A stretch of DNA of 64,000 nt from Cladobotryum mycophilum. Taxonomy: Eukaryota; Ascomycota; Sordariomycetes; Hypocreales; Hypocreaceae. Position numbers and translations under genes: made by a program. Positions 1-11,360 of this stretch are shown here, piece after piece (positions within the stretch are counted from its first letter, which is position 1; the number at the start of each line of letters is the position of its first letter). Under the pieces are notes generated by a model that was not told the DNA's origin, searched no databases, and saw only the letters and a program-made list of their open reading frames with translations. The stretch covers positions 434,001 to 498,000 of the forward strand of contig JAVFKD010000010.1 of NCBI GenBank assembly GCA_036429605.1, written 5' to 3'.

Positions 1-449
1 CGACTGGTGATGAGATGTGATCGCAGCCGTCGTTTCTTGCGGCTCACCTCGAGCGTGTTGGGTCCATCAATATCAGACCTAGGGCGGCGACGCTTAATTC
101 CCCGAAATGACGTCGAATGATGTGCGGGAAACTCGAAGCCCCTGTGCTCTTCGTTTGTGAAGATTGTGAATACAAAAGCCACATCATTGTGGAAAAATGG
201 CGATGGCTTTGCAGGTGTCTGCTTGAGCTGGTCCCGCGAACGTTTGGCTCTGACGGACTGCGAAATTGGGTCCTCGAGCAGATAATCGGAGCTCTTACGC
301 CTGGACAGTTTCAGCCTGTGCCTGGCCCTAGAATGTAGACCTATTGCAGCTTCTCGGCTCAACACATCGTGGCAGCGCATTGACTGGACGGGCTCAAGTG
401 AGGACTGTATGGCTTGACCCATCTCCATGACGGTGATGCCGGCAGCCAT
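1..449 (-). CDS. Partial gene for a basic, probably nuclear protein (5' end only; runs off left edge)
   Basis: Reading the minus strand from the ATG at 449-447, the frame stays open for 149 codons to the window edge, so the rest of the gene lies outside. The visible part is hydrophilic and arginine/lysine rich. It has two basic clusters that look like nuclear localisation signals: KRRRPR at residues 119-124 and RKKRRLR at 137-143. Methionines at residues 8 and 10 are alternative starts. There is no signal peptide or membrane segment. I recall uncharacterised ascomycete proteins with a similar basic block followed by a serine/arginine stretch, but that is a recollection and not a search result. 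No function is assigned. The roughly 3.5 kb to the right, up to the next gene, would be its promoter and leader. Confidence 0.6.
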   Translation of the reverse strand, partial: MAAGITVMEMGQAIQSSLEPVQSMRCHDVLSREAAIGLHSRARHRLKLSRRKSSDYLLEDPISQSVRAKRSRDQLKQTPAKPSPFFHNDVAFVFTIFTNEEHRGFEFPAHHSTSFRGIKRRRPRSDIDGPNTLEVSRKKRRLRSHLITS

Positions 450-1425
450 TTTGAGTACGGATATAGAGAGGCGATGATATTAAGGCGACTGGGAACGCCC
501 GGCGGGACACAGGGCGGTTAGTTGCGGCAGCACAAAACGTCCATGCAGAATGATATGGGTCTCATCACTTGAACGCTGGGTCCCGAAGAGATATGACTTT
601 GACTACCACGATAGGAAGGCAATGGGCGGAGGTGGGTTGGGGTAATTGTGGCCAAAGTGAGACGACAGATATCGGTTATCAACTGGTGAACCAGGCAGTG
701 GGTTTTTTCTTTGCTTCTTGCTTCTCGAGATTCTTTGGAAGAAGGTTGAAAAAAAAGCTGGGGGAGAGACCAACATAAAGCGGGGATTGAGAGACCACGT
801 TAGGACGGGACGGGGTCAACCGAAAACCAACATCAAGTCACAGCAATGACATGGACTCAGACAAAATAAGGCAATGTTAGTCAATGCAGGATGCAGCAAG
901 CCAGCAAGCCAGCAGCCAGCGAGCGAGCAATTCCAAGCAGCCCCCTCCCCCCAGACAAGTTCCAAGAGCGCGGGTTCGCCAAATCGTCAATTTAGCAAGG
1001 GGACCAGCAGGGGTGGCCTGGTCCGAATTAGCCTGGCCTGAGACGGACCAGCTCGCGGGTTTCCACTTGTGGACATTGTTGGAGGCAACGTCAAGGTCCG
1101 GGGAAGCGTTCCTCTTGCATGGACGATCTACAGACGGATAATCCGAGATTTACTGTATGCAGAAGAGCCGCCCCCAAAACGAGCTGCGGTTTGTCATGCT
1201 CTTTACGGATGCAACTTGCTGTCCTCGGCTGATTTTTAACTATTGCTTACTGCGTTGCGTTGTGCGTGTGTGCATGCACATACCTACATACGCATACGGA
1301 GGGATTGATGGATTCCTACTGCACAGTCAGTGTATCATTGCCACGGAATAGTCTTCATCCTCTACTACGACTTTGCGTGTTTCTTTCGGTAAGATTTCAA
1401 GGGAATGGGCTCTGCAATCTTCTCT

Positions 1426-1458
<33 letters not shown>

Positions 1459-3999
1459 GCTTAACCCAGCCAGCCAGCAAGCATGGATGGCATTGGGCGT
1501 TCAGTCAATGGAACATCAGTACATGACTTGAGCAAATTCGCGGCCTTGCCAAGAGGGTGCACACATTGAGCGCAAAAAGAGAAGGAAAGAGAAGGGAAGA
1601 GAAAGAGGGAGAGGGAGTGAAGGGGGAAATGCGAGCAAACAAACGGGCAAAAATACGACACGTCAGTTGATTTGGAATGGCCTGACGGATGGGAAGCGAG
1701 CAAACGACGAATAGGCGATGCAGAGGTCGGCTCAGGATATCCGATTCTTTTTTCTCTTTTCTTTCCTTGGTTGTCCTGCGGAGATGTTCTCTCGAGACAA
1801 AAAGGCATGGGAAAAAATAACGTGTCTTTGGAGATCGGGGTTTTAGCTCTAGATCGAGTTGGAGAAAGAACTTTAGGCAAGTTTGGTCGTTTTTGTTAAT
1901 TGATATTTGATAGTATTTTCGAATCTTGAAGGTGCCTGACTAGCACCTCAAGCCATGGTTCCAATTTAACCGCCATCACATTGTTTTCTTCATGCATGGG
2001 AGGGGGGGCAAGGGAGATGATGGCTTGCGCTGTTTCTCGTACGAGGATGAGGAACGACGATGCAGCTGGCTGTGGCTTGTCTTGGAGAATGGAGAATGGA
2101 GAAAGGGCAGAAACGAACAGGACAAAACAAGCCTCGTGACCCATCTGGCTGGATCGTTGTTAGTGCGAGAGTTGGAACAGGGGGTGGTCACGCACGCGCG
2201 AGTGAGCCAGCCAGAGAGCCAAACAAAAGCCCTCCAGCCCAAGCGGAGACCCTGGTCGTATTGCTGGGTCTCAATGCCACACCCTACCTCTTACTCGTCA
2301 TACCAGCAGCAGCGCAGTAGCCTAGAGCCACTCAGAGCATGGCAGTTTGCGAGACAAGGGGAAAAAAGAAAACTATCCGAAAGACACACAAAAAGAGAGA
2401 GAGAGAGAGAGGGAGGGAAGGTATTATGATATCATAAGTCGTCAAATTGGGGCCAGCATCCGCAGCAGAAAAGGGGACACCCCCGGATCGAGAACCCAGA
2501 ACTAAAAGTTGGAGAAGGCCTCGTCCATCCATATCACACACCCACCCACACAAACACACACACCCCTTCTTCCCAAGTCCAGCCAGTCAGTGGGGAGGGA
2601 GGGAATAAGGAAAGAAAGAAATGTTGTTTAGATTTGAATGCTATTCTTACCCCGGTTTCTTTTCTTCTTCTTTTTTCTAGATTTGTTGGTTGGCAACGCT
2701 GCAACTTGACGTATGTACTGGGGGGGAGGAATTTCTCCGATGAAGAGAAGGAGGTTTGACACACACACACACACGCGTGCGCATAGAGGGAGAGGGAGAG
2801 AGAGAGCCAAGCGAATGTTGGAGACTGCAATGTAACGCAATGCAGCGCAACGCAACACCAAGAAAAGAAAGAAAGAAAAAAAGGTTGAAGCATGCGAGCT
2901 TCTTTTCACGTCCCGTCTCCTCCCCCCCCCCCAACAAAAAGGGACTTTGCTGCGAATCATACTCCAAGACAACTTTCTTGAGCTTGTTTCCCCATCGTAA
3001 CTGATCACGTTACCTTGCACATGGCAAGTCCAAGTCCAAGTTCAAGTTCAAATCCAACCAATCTAGTCATGGGAAAAAGGAACCCATCTCTGCAACATGT
3101 TTTTCCCCTGTCCCAAGTCCAATTACTTGGTCTGTTACTCCATACTCCATAGTAACTAACATACCCCCTAATGCAAACCAAACACCAAAAAAAACGCGAG
3201 AAACCCGACGGACATTTCGAAACAGCCCCCTAGATGAAAATCAAACCATAGCCAGAAGAAAGAGAGACGAAGAGAGAGAGAGTGTGTGTGTGTGGTGTAT
3301 GTACGTGGCAGTCCGACTGACATCACCGCGCCTCAGCGCCATTCTCCCCCCCCCAACGATGCCCGAGCGCCTGCATCCACATGGCATCACGCAGAACAAA
3401 AAACAGCCCAGGAAGAAACCCCATGCCAGAAGCGTTTACCGAACCCCGAACCGATGCAATGCACACACTCTTTTTTTATTCATTCATCTGAAGTGATGTG
3501 ATATAACCCATTTAATTCGCTAGCAAGGGGCGGGGAGGGGGGAGCTGCTGAAGGACCCCTTTTTTTGGTTCAACTATTTGTTCCCTCTAATAATTGCCGA
3601 TTATAGGCGTCAAGATGCCCTTTCATTCGCTCTGCATCCCATCGGGATAACAGGGTCTGCCCACCCAATATGTTGGTCTCGCGTGTCAGATCCGGGATAC
3701 CTACTCTGTCCAAGCCCAAAAGACAAGGATGGGTTCATGGCCAACCACTTGCCACTACTGACTACTACTATTACCACCACCACCACCATCTTTTGCAGCC
3801 ACCAATTATTTTCGTGTTTGTGTTGTTCGCGTTGTACGATCGTTACTCCGAAAAGCCGGAGAACTGGACTAGACTGTGACATGAAAAATCGACTTTCCCA
3901 AGAAACTGCTGCTCACCAGACCTAGAGCCTTCGTCTTACCAATCCATCACCATCACCATCATCATCATCATCCTTATCCGGCCCGGTGAGGACCTACAT
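450..3999. other. Intergenic, 3.5 kb: upstream region of the left-edge gene, rich in simple repeats
   Basis: No convincing gene is seen. The region holds a C11 run followed by (TC)10 at 1428-1458, a GA tract near 2394-2410, an (AC)n tract at 2759-2774 and a joined GA/GT tract at 3271-3293. A degenerate AAGTCC/AAGTTC hexamer repeat lies at 3024-3050, and CAC/CAT tracts lie near 3771-3789 and 3945-3972. The open frames here are short, low in complexity and overlap on both strands. The right end is the 3' flank of the HAM1-like gene, which ends at 4000. Confidence 0.6.
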
Positions 4000-6261
4000 T
4001 TACACCGGCGTCGCCCTCACGCCAAATATCTCATTGCGCCATCCACCCCTTTCAAACTCGTAAATCTTTTGTCCCGCGTCCTCTGCCTCTCGCTCCCACA
4101 GACGGACAAGACTACCCGGAGCATACCGGCCACGGAAAAGTCCTGGCTTGACACCAACTCGGGCCTCAATATCTGGATTTGCTTCCGGTACCAGCCGAGC
4201 GCTGACTGCTCTGATAAACGTCCAGAGGTCTTCGGGGCCGGCGATCCGAGTGGCGCGCAGCCTCTCGCGGGCAAAGAGAAGCTCTCGATTCAGAACGTGT
4301 ATGCCATCCGCAATTGCCGAGGCAATCTGATACTCGAGAGCTCTCGCAATCATGGGTCGGATCAGAGGCTTGAACAGCCAGGCGAGGCAGCTCATCTTTG
4401 ACTTTTTCAGAGTGTAATTGAGATGGTGGATGCGGACATCGACGGAGCGCAATGTGACCATTCTCTCGAGACGGTCTTGTCCAATCTCGACATCCAGTCT
4501 GATGTCAATGCCCCTTTCGTCCAAATGAAAACCGGCAATGCCTTGGTCCATCATGTGAAAAATGCCAGAATGTAGGCGTAGCCAGTACCCCAAGTCCTCT
4601 GCCGCAATCGACAGGCCAAATACTTTGACAGTGAGTAAGGACGTCATGGATGACACTGTCCTAAAGCGGGCCTTGCGAACATCAATGTCGTTTCTAGTAG
4701 ACACATGCAGCTTGTACGGAAGGAATGAGCTGTGGTTCACAGTGTGACCGGGTTCGAGGATGAGATTCTCGAGCAGTAAATCAATGGATGGAGTAGCCAC
4801 TTCCACTCGAGGGATGGGCAGGTATTGAATCGCCTGGATCAAGACGGGCGCAAAGACGTTGATGGAATCCGAGACCAGTTCATTGTTGGTGTACTTGCCT
4901 GATGGAGAGAGAAGATGCGCAAGACGGTCGGACGTGCGGAAGAGTTTGGTAAGCTCCGTGTCCTGAGTGACGGATTGCAAAGCCGAGTTGAGGTTGTTGA
5001 AAAGGTCATCAAGCTTGTCTCCCACAGTGGAATTAGAGGTAATCTCCTTGGCCTTTGCGCGGACTTCTTGGAACCTCTCTTCGGCATTGTCATAGAAATC
5101 GGGGCTCATGAGCATGTCCTGCACGAGCTTGGACAGGCGCTCTATCAGCTCCTCAAACTCGGGATCTGCCTGGCTGGCTTCAACGAGGCCATCAAAGGCC
5201 TCCTTGGCTCGATCCCATGCTTCCGAGTCACCGAGTGATCGTATGAGCGACCAGAAATTCCTCAGAGCCTCATCGGCTGCTGGGTTGGTGTCTACGTCCT
5301 CCTCCACAGCCTCGAGCGTATCAGACGCTGCGTGGACGTAGACCATGAGATAGCGTCGGAGGATAACAGACAGGGTATTTACCGAGTCGGAATAATCAGG
5401 TCTCTTACGAAGATTGAGGACAGCTTGCTTGAGACGGTTGGCTAGCGCGTCCTTTTCTTCGCCTTGGACATGCTCCTGAACGCTCTGAGCAGCCTCTTCG
5501 GCAACATCGGCTGCGCCTTGAGAAAAGATTTTGCCGACGTCTGCAACTTCTTGTTCCAAGTCCTCTGTGGATGGCGCAGGCTGTTTTCCATTGGCCTTTC
5601 CATTGGCATGTTTTCCGTTGGCCCCTCCATTGCCTTGTTTGAGAGCTTGTTTATCCTCCTCCGAGGGCTCAAGTTCCTTGCCTGCCCGGCGAGCGACGTC
5701 TGACAAGGCGAATGCGGTATCTTTAAAGACACTGCGCGAAACAGTGGTCAAGTCTGACAGGAAGAGACGGAATTCCGAGTTTGTAAGGAGAAGGGATCCG
5801 ATGGTCTTTAGACTGGTGACTGTTGCGGTTGCATCCGCTTTGGCCTTGGAGGCAGAGGCTCTTTCACGAAGAGCAGATGCATCAACGTTTAGACGTGCCT
5901 TGGCTAGGCAGTAGAGAAAGTCTTGGATCTGGTCATCCGAGTTCTTGGCCAGCAAGACGTCGATGAACTGCTTCAACCAGAGACGAGTTGAGCGGATCAG
6001 AGCACGGCCGGAAGGGCTCAGCTGGGGCATCTCTGGGTTCAAGACTTCGGCAGACAACAGGGTGCGAAGGTGGGTGATGACTTGGTCATTGGAAGGCATG
6101 TATCCCTGCGACATGGCGCGTAGCATCTGATATGTGTGAAGCTTTTCATGGAGACGAGCCTGGCGCGAGGTTTCATCGTCATTGTATTGCGGGAGAAGAG
6201 GCTGATGCTCCTCGTCATCGCGATTGTCCCGCGAGCTGCGGAAGCCAAGACAGGAGAGCAT
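4000..6261 (-). CDS. HAM1-like protein (HAM1_N/HAM1_C domains), putative membrane-associated lipid-binding protein
   Basis: An intronless 753-residue protein starts at the ATG at 6261 and ends in TAA at 4000. Length and architecture fit the fungal HAM1-like family: a long, mostly helical N-terminal region (about residues 40-450), then a C-terminal domain (about 590-740) of the type compared with BPI/SMP-like lipid-binding folds. A low-complexity Gly/Asn/Lys linker sits near residues 210-225. The N-terminus has Cys at position 4 in a MLSCLGF context and no signal peptide, which suits S-acylation; a Cryptococcus Ham1 protein is reported as a palmitoyltransferase substrate. A role in membrane lipid handling or hyphal fusion is family-level inference. 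It is transcribed divergently from the thioesterase gene across a 1.27-kb shared upstream region. Confidence 0.85.
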   Translation of the reverse strand: MLSCLGFRSSRDNRDDEEHQPLLPQYNDDETSRQARLHEKLHTYQMLRAMSQGYMPSNDQVITHLRTLLSAEVLNPEMPQLSPSGRALIRSTRLWLKQFIDVLLAKNSDDQIQDFLYCLAKARLNVDASALRERASASKAKADATATVTSLKTIGSLLLTNSEFRLFLSDLTTVSRSVFKDTAFALSDVARRAGKELEPSEEDKQALKQGNGGANGKHANGKANGKQPAPSTEDLEQEVADVGKIFSQGAADVAEEAAQSVQEHVQGEEKDALANRLKQAVLNLRKRPDYSDSVNTLSVILRRYLMVYVHAASDTLEAVEEDVDTNPAADEALRNFWSLIRSLGDSEAWDRAKEAFDGLVEASQADPEFEELIERLSKLVQDMLMSPDFYDNAEERFQEVRAKAKEITSNSTVGDKLDDLFNNLNSALQSVTQDTELTKLFRTSDRLAHLLSPSGKYTNNELVSDSINVFAPVLIQAIQYLPIPRVEVATPSIDLLLENLILEPGHTVNHSSFLPYKLHVSTRNDIDVRKARFRTVSSMTSLLTVKVFGLSIAAEDLGYWLRLHSGIFHMMDQGIAGFHLDERGIDIRLDVEIGQDRLERMVTLRSVDVRIHHLNYTLKKSKMSCLAWLFKPLIRPMIARALEYQIASAIADGIHVLNRELLFARERLRATRIAGPEDLWTFIRAVSARLVPEANPDIEARVGVKPGLFRGRYAPGSLVRLWEREAEDAGQKIYEFERGGWRNEIFGVRATPV

Positions 6262-7535
6262 GTTGATGATGACTGATTGATTGATTTGATTGTGACTCGT
6301 ATTATAATTATTATTTCGTTTTCTTTTTCTTTTTCTTCTTCACCTGGATTCAAGGTTGCAATGTAGAGATGGATGCAAGAGCTGAGATTATGACTGATGG
6401 TGGTTTTAATTTAAAGAAGAATGAAGAAGAGGTGAGCGCAGTCGCTGTCATTGTTACGAAGTCCATGACGATTACTTTACGTGTGTTTTGCTTGTTAGAC
6501 TGTGTGCAGGTGGTGTAAATGCGGAGGGAAGCTTTGGTGTTGCACCTGCATGCATCCATGCATCATCTCTGGTACCTGAAAGCAGCAGCAGCAAGTATTC
6601 TCCGTATAGGTATGGTACCTACCTACCCTATAACGACACACTATCAATACCCTATAAAATACCCTATAACGACGACAATCATGGATATGCTTTTGATGGG
6701 TATTCATAGGCGAACCCTTGAGAACCTGAGTAATGATACCAAGTTATCAAGGCACAAGCAATAACTTACTCAGTGTTAATTCAAGTATACTCTATACATA
6801 CTCCGTATACATCAGATATCTGACTCGGTCTTATGCCAGTGTGTCTCGCGCTTACAAGCAAAAGAGAAACGGAATTGGGGTATCAAAGGTTCCCTCTGTT
6901 AGCACGGGCTTGTAGCTGATGAAGCGCCACTATCTCACCAAACTATTGATGTCTTAACCCGTCCTGGTCATTTACCGTCCGCACTGATGATGCATTAAGT
7001 CGACATTGAACCAAAGCATCCATCTATATCTATAGTAATGCTAATTAGTACAAACTTGATTCTAGAACTTAAATCGTCGATTCATCTGCAACTCCAAATG
7101 CATCTCAGATCAGATCAAGATTGAACCGATGTAACAACCCTATTCGCACAAGATGAATCCAGGGAGAGAGGAGAGGGAGGAGAGACTGTGGTGGAGAAAC
7201 GCGATTCGTTACCGAGGCTCATCAAGAGGGTCCATGGCATAGTAATATGCATTACTCCATACTTTCGGTAAAGGTTGATTCGATACTACCAATACTCGCA
7301 TATCTTTCTGGATCGTTTTAATTTATAATTTATATTTATATTATGCATGCATCGCATCCACTCTGACGATTTCATTGATACATGTCACTTTTGATTTCGC
7401 GATACCATCAAAGTTCCGTTATTTTCTTGCTGTTTTGTTTGCCTGCTTGTTTGCCTGCTTCATTGCCTGCTTGTCTGTTTAGTCAATCATAACTGTATCC
7501 TCTAATTGAGACAACACAGCATCACCGTCTCTACA
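6262..7535. other. Divergent intergenic region between HAM1-like and thioesterase genes
   Basis: No gene is seen. AT-rich stretches lie at 7315-7345. A short direct-repeat cluster carries ACCCTATAA at 6625, 6649 and 6661 (see findings). TACTCCGTA-type motifs occur near 6597 and 6800. The sequence TTGCCTGCTTGT is partly repeated near 7438-7475, just upstream of the thioesterase start. Confidence 0.5.
6625..6673 (+). repeat. Three direct copies of ACCCTATAA, two extended to ACCCTATAACGAC
   Basis: The copies start at 6625, 6649 and 6661, so the spacings are 24 and 12 bases. The first and third extend identically to ACCCTATAACGAC. They lie about 360-410 bases upstream of the HAM1-like start codon. 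A protein-binding cluster is possible, but nothing beyond the repeat itself is shown. Confidence 0.6.
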
Positions 7536-8695
7536 ATGCCTTCAGACTCATCATCACCGGCCATCCCGCGCAAGGGCTTCGTCGAAATCATGCAAATGTC
7601 GCGTCTCCCAGATGACACGGAAACTACAAAGGGCTCCGTCATAAAACGCTTCGTCAGCCATCAGCCTGCTTGGGTACCGGGGAGCGAACTTCCATGGGCG
7701 AAACTAGGCCTGGTAGCCCAGCCGTTCAACCGCTCCTTTGGGGGGCACGTATACATCCAGTCACCCCTCGCAGCCGCCAGGGTGGTTGAGGATGAAGCAA
7801 GATCGTCCAATGACAGTTCAAAGGGCAAGTTTGGCATTCATGTGAGTATTGTCTCATTCTCAGACGAATGGCTGGCTGTGTCTAACGTCCCTCACAGTCC
7901 ATACAAGGCGTCTTTACAAATGCTGGTCACTCTGACAGACCCTTTGTATATCAAGTCACTGACATTGCTTCAACACGCTCATTCTCAACACATCTCGTCA
8001 CAGCTCGCCAGCCTACTCAGCCTTCATCACAGCCCACGGGACCTTATCCCGCATCAGATGCAGACCTGCCACTCGGTGACGTCTGCTTCACTTGCATCAC
8101 CACATTCAGACGACCGGTCCCATCCTTTGCAGAGGAGCAGGTCCAATCTGCCCAGGAGCGCTACGCCGATATCCTCAAGCAAAAGGCCGGAGATGAATGG
8201 GAGGCTAGTCCCCAGGCCGACATTGATCGCATCAAGGACTTGTTTCCCAATGCGGGACATGGCGGGTTCCCCATTCTTGACATGTACAAGGTCGACATGA
8301 CGAGCTACAATGCCAACAAGCCTGTCGTTGAGCGGCGAGAATTGATTCTCTACCGACTGCACAAGCCAATTCCTGTTGAAGATGCCAACGCCCACATTCT
8401 CTGCCATGCCTTTGAAGCAGACCGCAACGGGCTCATCATGCTGGGGAACCATCTCGGCTGGGGCTACAACAACGGCCCCGTGGCTAGTCTAAGCTACGCG
8501 TTTTATGTCCACACCAACGCCGACGAGGCCGTCTTTCGCAACGATGGGTGGTGGATCCAGGAGGTGTACTGGCCGAGAGTCAGTGCGGGACGCGGAACGC
8601 TGGAGAGCAGGATATGGAGTCCCGAGGGGAAGCATGTGGCCAGCGGATACCAAGACGGAATCTGCCTGCCCAAGGAAAGAAACGGAAAGCTTTGA
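7536..8695 (+). CDS. TesB-type acyl-CoA thioesterase (double hotdog)
   Basis: Two exons, 7536-7841 and 7898-8695, are joined over a 56-bp intron (GTGAGT donor, TCTAAC branch, CACAG acceptor) to give 367 residues. The ATG at 7536 is the first in frame. The N-terminal hotdog carries an FGGHVYIQ motif like the FGGQVxAQ of the TesB/acyl-CoA thioesterase II family, and joining the exons restores the GVFTNAGHSDRPF core. The C-terminal hotdog has VASLSYAFYVH, then a DG...VASGYQDG ending that matches the family's VAS.AQEG. It should hydrolyse acyl-CoA to free acid and CoA. No clear peroxisomal C-terminal tripeptide is present (it ends NGKL), so the compartment is uncertain. Substrate range cannot be read from sequence. 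Confidence 0.82.
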
Positions 8696-9764
8696 AGTTG
8701 AGGGGGGAAGTAAGGTGTTGCTGTACGAGAATGGCATTAGAATGCGTATACCTAGAGTAGTAGAGTAGATTGTTGTTTGTACAAGAAGCATGGTGGATGA
8801 CAATGCATAGGATCATGAAGCGTTAGCATATACATACTTTTTTATCGTCGACCTCGTGTGTATCATTAACATTATTGATCGTTGAAGGCACCAGCCATTC
8901 ACCACAACTGCAATACGTTCAAACCCCTTGGACTGAATGCTGTAGGATGGCTGTTTGCTGTCGGGGCCATCATCACAAAGGCCTGTCACGACTTTGGCAA
9001 ATCCTGTGAGCAACAGACATTCATTCACCCTTTGAGCCGCAAAGTGAACCGAACCTGAGATGGGAATCAATAGCCGCCTTATCTGTTCTTCAGGGCATAC
9101 GATAGGGCGAAAGGTGGCGAAGAGTTACAGAGTGGGCATACTTGTGGCCTTGGAGGTGTTCTGAATTAGACAAAGTAAACCTCTACTTGGGCCATTAGTA
9201 GTTTGCCCTGTGATTTCTATAGTGGCTATAAGTACTCTATTACTTTTCGCGGTTATTAGAATCTCTGGATACCTTGTAATGCACACTTGGTTGTCACCTG
9301 GCAGCCTATCACGCACCTGCCACCTGCTCATGACAAAGCCTCCCTCCCACAACTTCACACAGACCTCTCTCATCCTCTTCACACACATACACATTATTCT
9401 TACGCATCTAGCACTTCAAAGCCAACTTTCTATAACTGCCGTAAAGGATAGATGAAAGATGTCATTATTTTAATCCTCTATTAACTATCATCTCTATCTT
9501 AACAGCCCTTTCATCTTCCTCATTACCTTGATCCTCTCGACTGTCCCCTCCTCCATCACCATCATCATTACCACATATCACCAACACCCAACACTATCAC
9601 ATTAGTTAATTCTCTGGGAGTTAGTCTAAATGTCTAGGCAAGGTGAATGCTAGAGAGCGCCTCGAATATCAACTTATACTAACCCGGACCCCGTCTCACT
9701 ATAGCTTTAGCAAAGCCTCACCCACGCATCAACCCCTAGAATACTTATCAATCTTGTCGCAGCC
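8696..9764. other. Intergenic, 1.07 kb
   Basis: This is the 3' flank of the thioesterase and the upstream region of the next gene. It is AT-rich with pyrimidine tracts around 9460-9600. No gene or RNA gene is seen. Confidence 0.5.
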
Positions 9765-10808
9765 ATGGCGACTCAAGCTCAACCATACCACGATCCAGCC
9801 CCAAGTATCCACGAAGATGAAGAAGAACGCAAGGCCAGGCTCGAAAGACTGACCAAGCTCAGACGGGTCCTCCAGACTCCTCCCGACCAGATCTTCAAGG
9901 TCTCCTCCGATGGCCAGACATACCTAGAGCCGGCAATGCTCCGTGGCGTCCCCGTCGCCAAGCTGGATGAGAAATCCCCCTATTGGCAACGCTCCTGGGC
10001 TTCCCTCGATAAGCTCCTCGAGAAACAAGCCCCAGAGGCTGAGATGAAGGAGGCGGCACGCCGTCGTCTCCTGGTAGACCCAAAGAACGCCGGCCTCCTC
10101 AAAGAGCACAAAAGGCTTTGCGACAACTCGTCCAAGTTTATCAAGATTCGAGAGGTTTTTGGTCCCAACGGTCGTTACCATCCGAACCAGCTTGTCGGCA
10201 AGCAGCATCTACCCGCTCGCGGCCTCTGCCAGATGGAAGAGATGTACAAGCTGGCCTGCAAAATCTCCGACATGCAGGAACTCCATCGCAGGGGTGAACT
10301 AAAGATGGACCCCTTTGACTTTATCCGCTGGCGCATCGTCAAGCTGGCTTCTGGCTTCCTCAAGTTCATTGGCCAAAAGTCGACCAATATCAAGACTATC
10401 ATCTCCAACCTCGGTGGTTATGAGGATCCAAAGCTTGAAATCTACCAGGATCCCTTTATGAGAGAGGCAGTGATTCTATCGGCTACGTACAGAGGACGTA
10501 CCAACTGCTACGGTTCAAGGGGGAAGAAGGGTCGTAACGCCAGCGCCCCCTTGAAGGCCACTCCGTACCCCCTACCCCCAGGCACCGAAATATCGAGATC
10601 TCGCGTGAGGGCAGCGTCCAGTGGCGCCGAGACCATTGCGAATACCCCAATTGCGAAGGAGGAGGAAACCGAGGAGAAGGGGTCCAAACTACCAACCAGG
10701 CCCAGAGTTCAGTATCAGTCAACGGGTTATACTGGTGTGAATGGTTACAGAGCCAAGCAACAGCGGATTCTCATGGATAAGAAACGTCACCCAGATCTTA
10801 TCAAGTAA
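9765..10808 (+). CDS. Hypothetical protein, 347 residues, charged and helical
   Basis: A single intact exon starts at the ATG at 9765, where the context CAGCCATGG is a good fungal start. I do not recognise the family. Residues 18-35 form a strongly charged, probably helical segment (EDEEERKARLERLTKLRR). A middle region of about 60-225 is dense in Lys, Arg and aromatic residues, and the most ordered-looking stretch is FDFIRWRIVKLASGFLKFIG. The last 90 residues or so are Pro/Ser/Lys-rich and probably disordered. No signal peptide, membrane segment or catalytic motif is visible. Codon use is biased like that of its conserved neighbours, and 347 uninterrupted codons support a real gene. It lies upstream of COX4 on the same strand, without evidence of functional linkage. 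Confidence 0.72.
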   Translation: MATQAQPYHDPAPSIHEDEEERKARLERLTKLRRVLQTPPDQIFKVSSDGQTYLEPAMLRGVPVAKLDEKSPYWQRSWASLDKLLEKQAPEAEMKEAARRRLLVDPKNAGLLKEHKRLCDNSSKFIKIREVFGPNGRYHPNQLVGKQHLPARGLCQMEEMYKLACKISDMQELHRRGELKMDPFDFIRWRIVKLASGFLKFIGQKSTNIKTIISNLGGYEDPKLEIYQDPFMREAVILSATYRGRTNCYGSRGKKGRNASAPLKATPYPLPPGTEISRSRVRAASSGAETIANTPIAKEEETEEKGSKLPTRPRVQYQSTGYTGVNGYRAKQQRILMDKKRHPDLIK

Positions 10809-11328
10809 ACCGATTGGCCTTTAATGATTGTTTTTTCTATCATTTTCTTTCCTTTTGGCGATGAACATTATCTGGTTATGATGCAACGTCGGAATTCAGG
10901 GGTTAAAGCATCAACTGGCGTTAAGGATGCAGGTATGCGCAGCCTGCTTTTCATGTTTTCGGCTATGGTTTGACCAGGGACAACGCTTTGCTTTCTGGGG
11001 ACACCTCTTTTTCTGCCGTGCACTATTTGGCCGTTCTGAGTAACGGAATGAACATTTTTGCGGTCATAGTGGGCAGTGGGCTTGTTTCCCAGGTGTTTGT
11101 AACAATAGCATCCATCATGGTTTCTTGGGCAGCGTATCACGATGTTGATGCCCCGTCGACGACGAGACTCCATAGCTAACTTTGGTCGGGCCTCAGGGCA
11201 AAATTTGTTGATTAAATATCAAAATGCTCTTCATGAAATCGCAGCAATAAAAATCCCTGTGATATCTTGAATTTTGTTTATTTTCATGTCCAGTTTCAAT
11301 CGCTGGTAACAAGACACCCAAGGCCCAG

Positions 11329-11336
11329 TCACGTGA
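11329..11336. promoter_or_regulatory. TCACGTGA palindrome (bHLH/Cbf1-type E-box) in COX4 promoter
   Basis: A perfect 8-base palindrome lies about 210 bases upstream of the COX4 ATG and 20 bases from a CCAAT box. Cbf1-type factors bind this core. Function here is inferred from position. Confidence 0.45.
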
Positions 11337-11355
11337 AAGAAATACATGCGCTCTG

Positions 11356-11360
11356 ATTGG
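11356..11360 (-). promoter_or_regulatory. CCAAT box (HAP/CBC site) in COX4 promoter
   Basis: ATTGG on the plus strand reads CCAAT on the minus strand, about 185 bases upstream of the COX4 start. The HAP complex is the classic activator of fungal respiratory genes, so the position makes sense. The pentamer is common, so this is supportive only. Confidence 0.45.
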
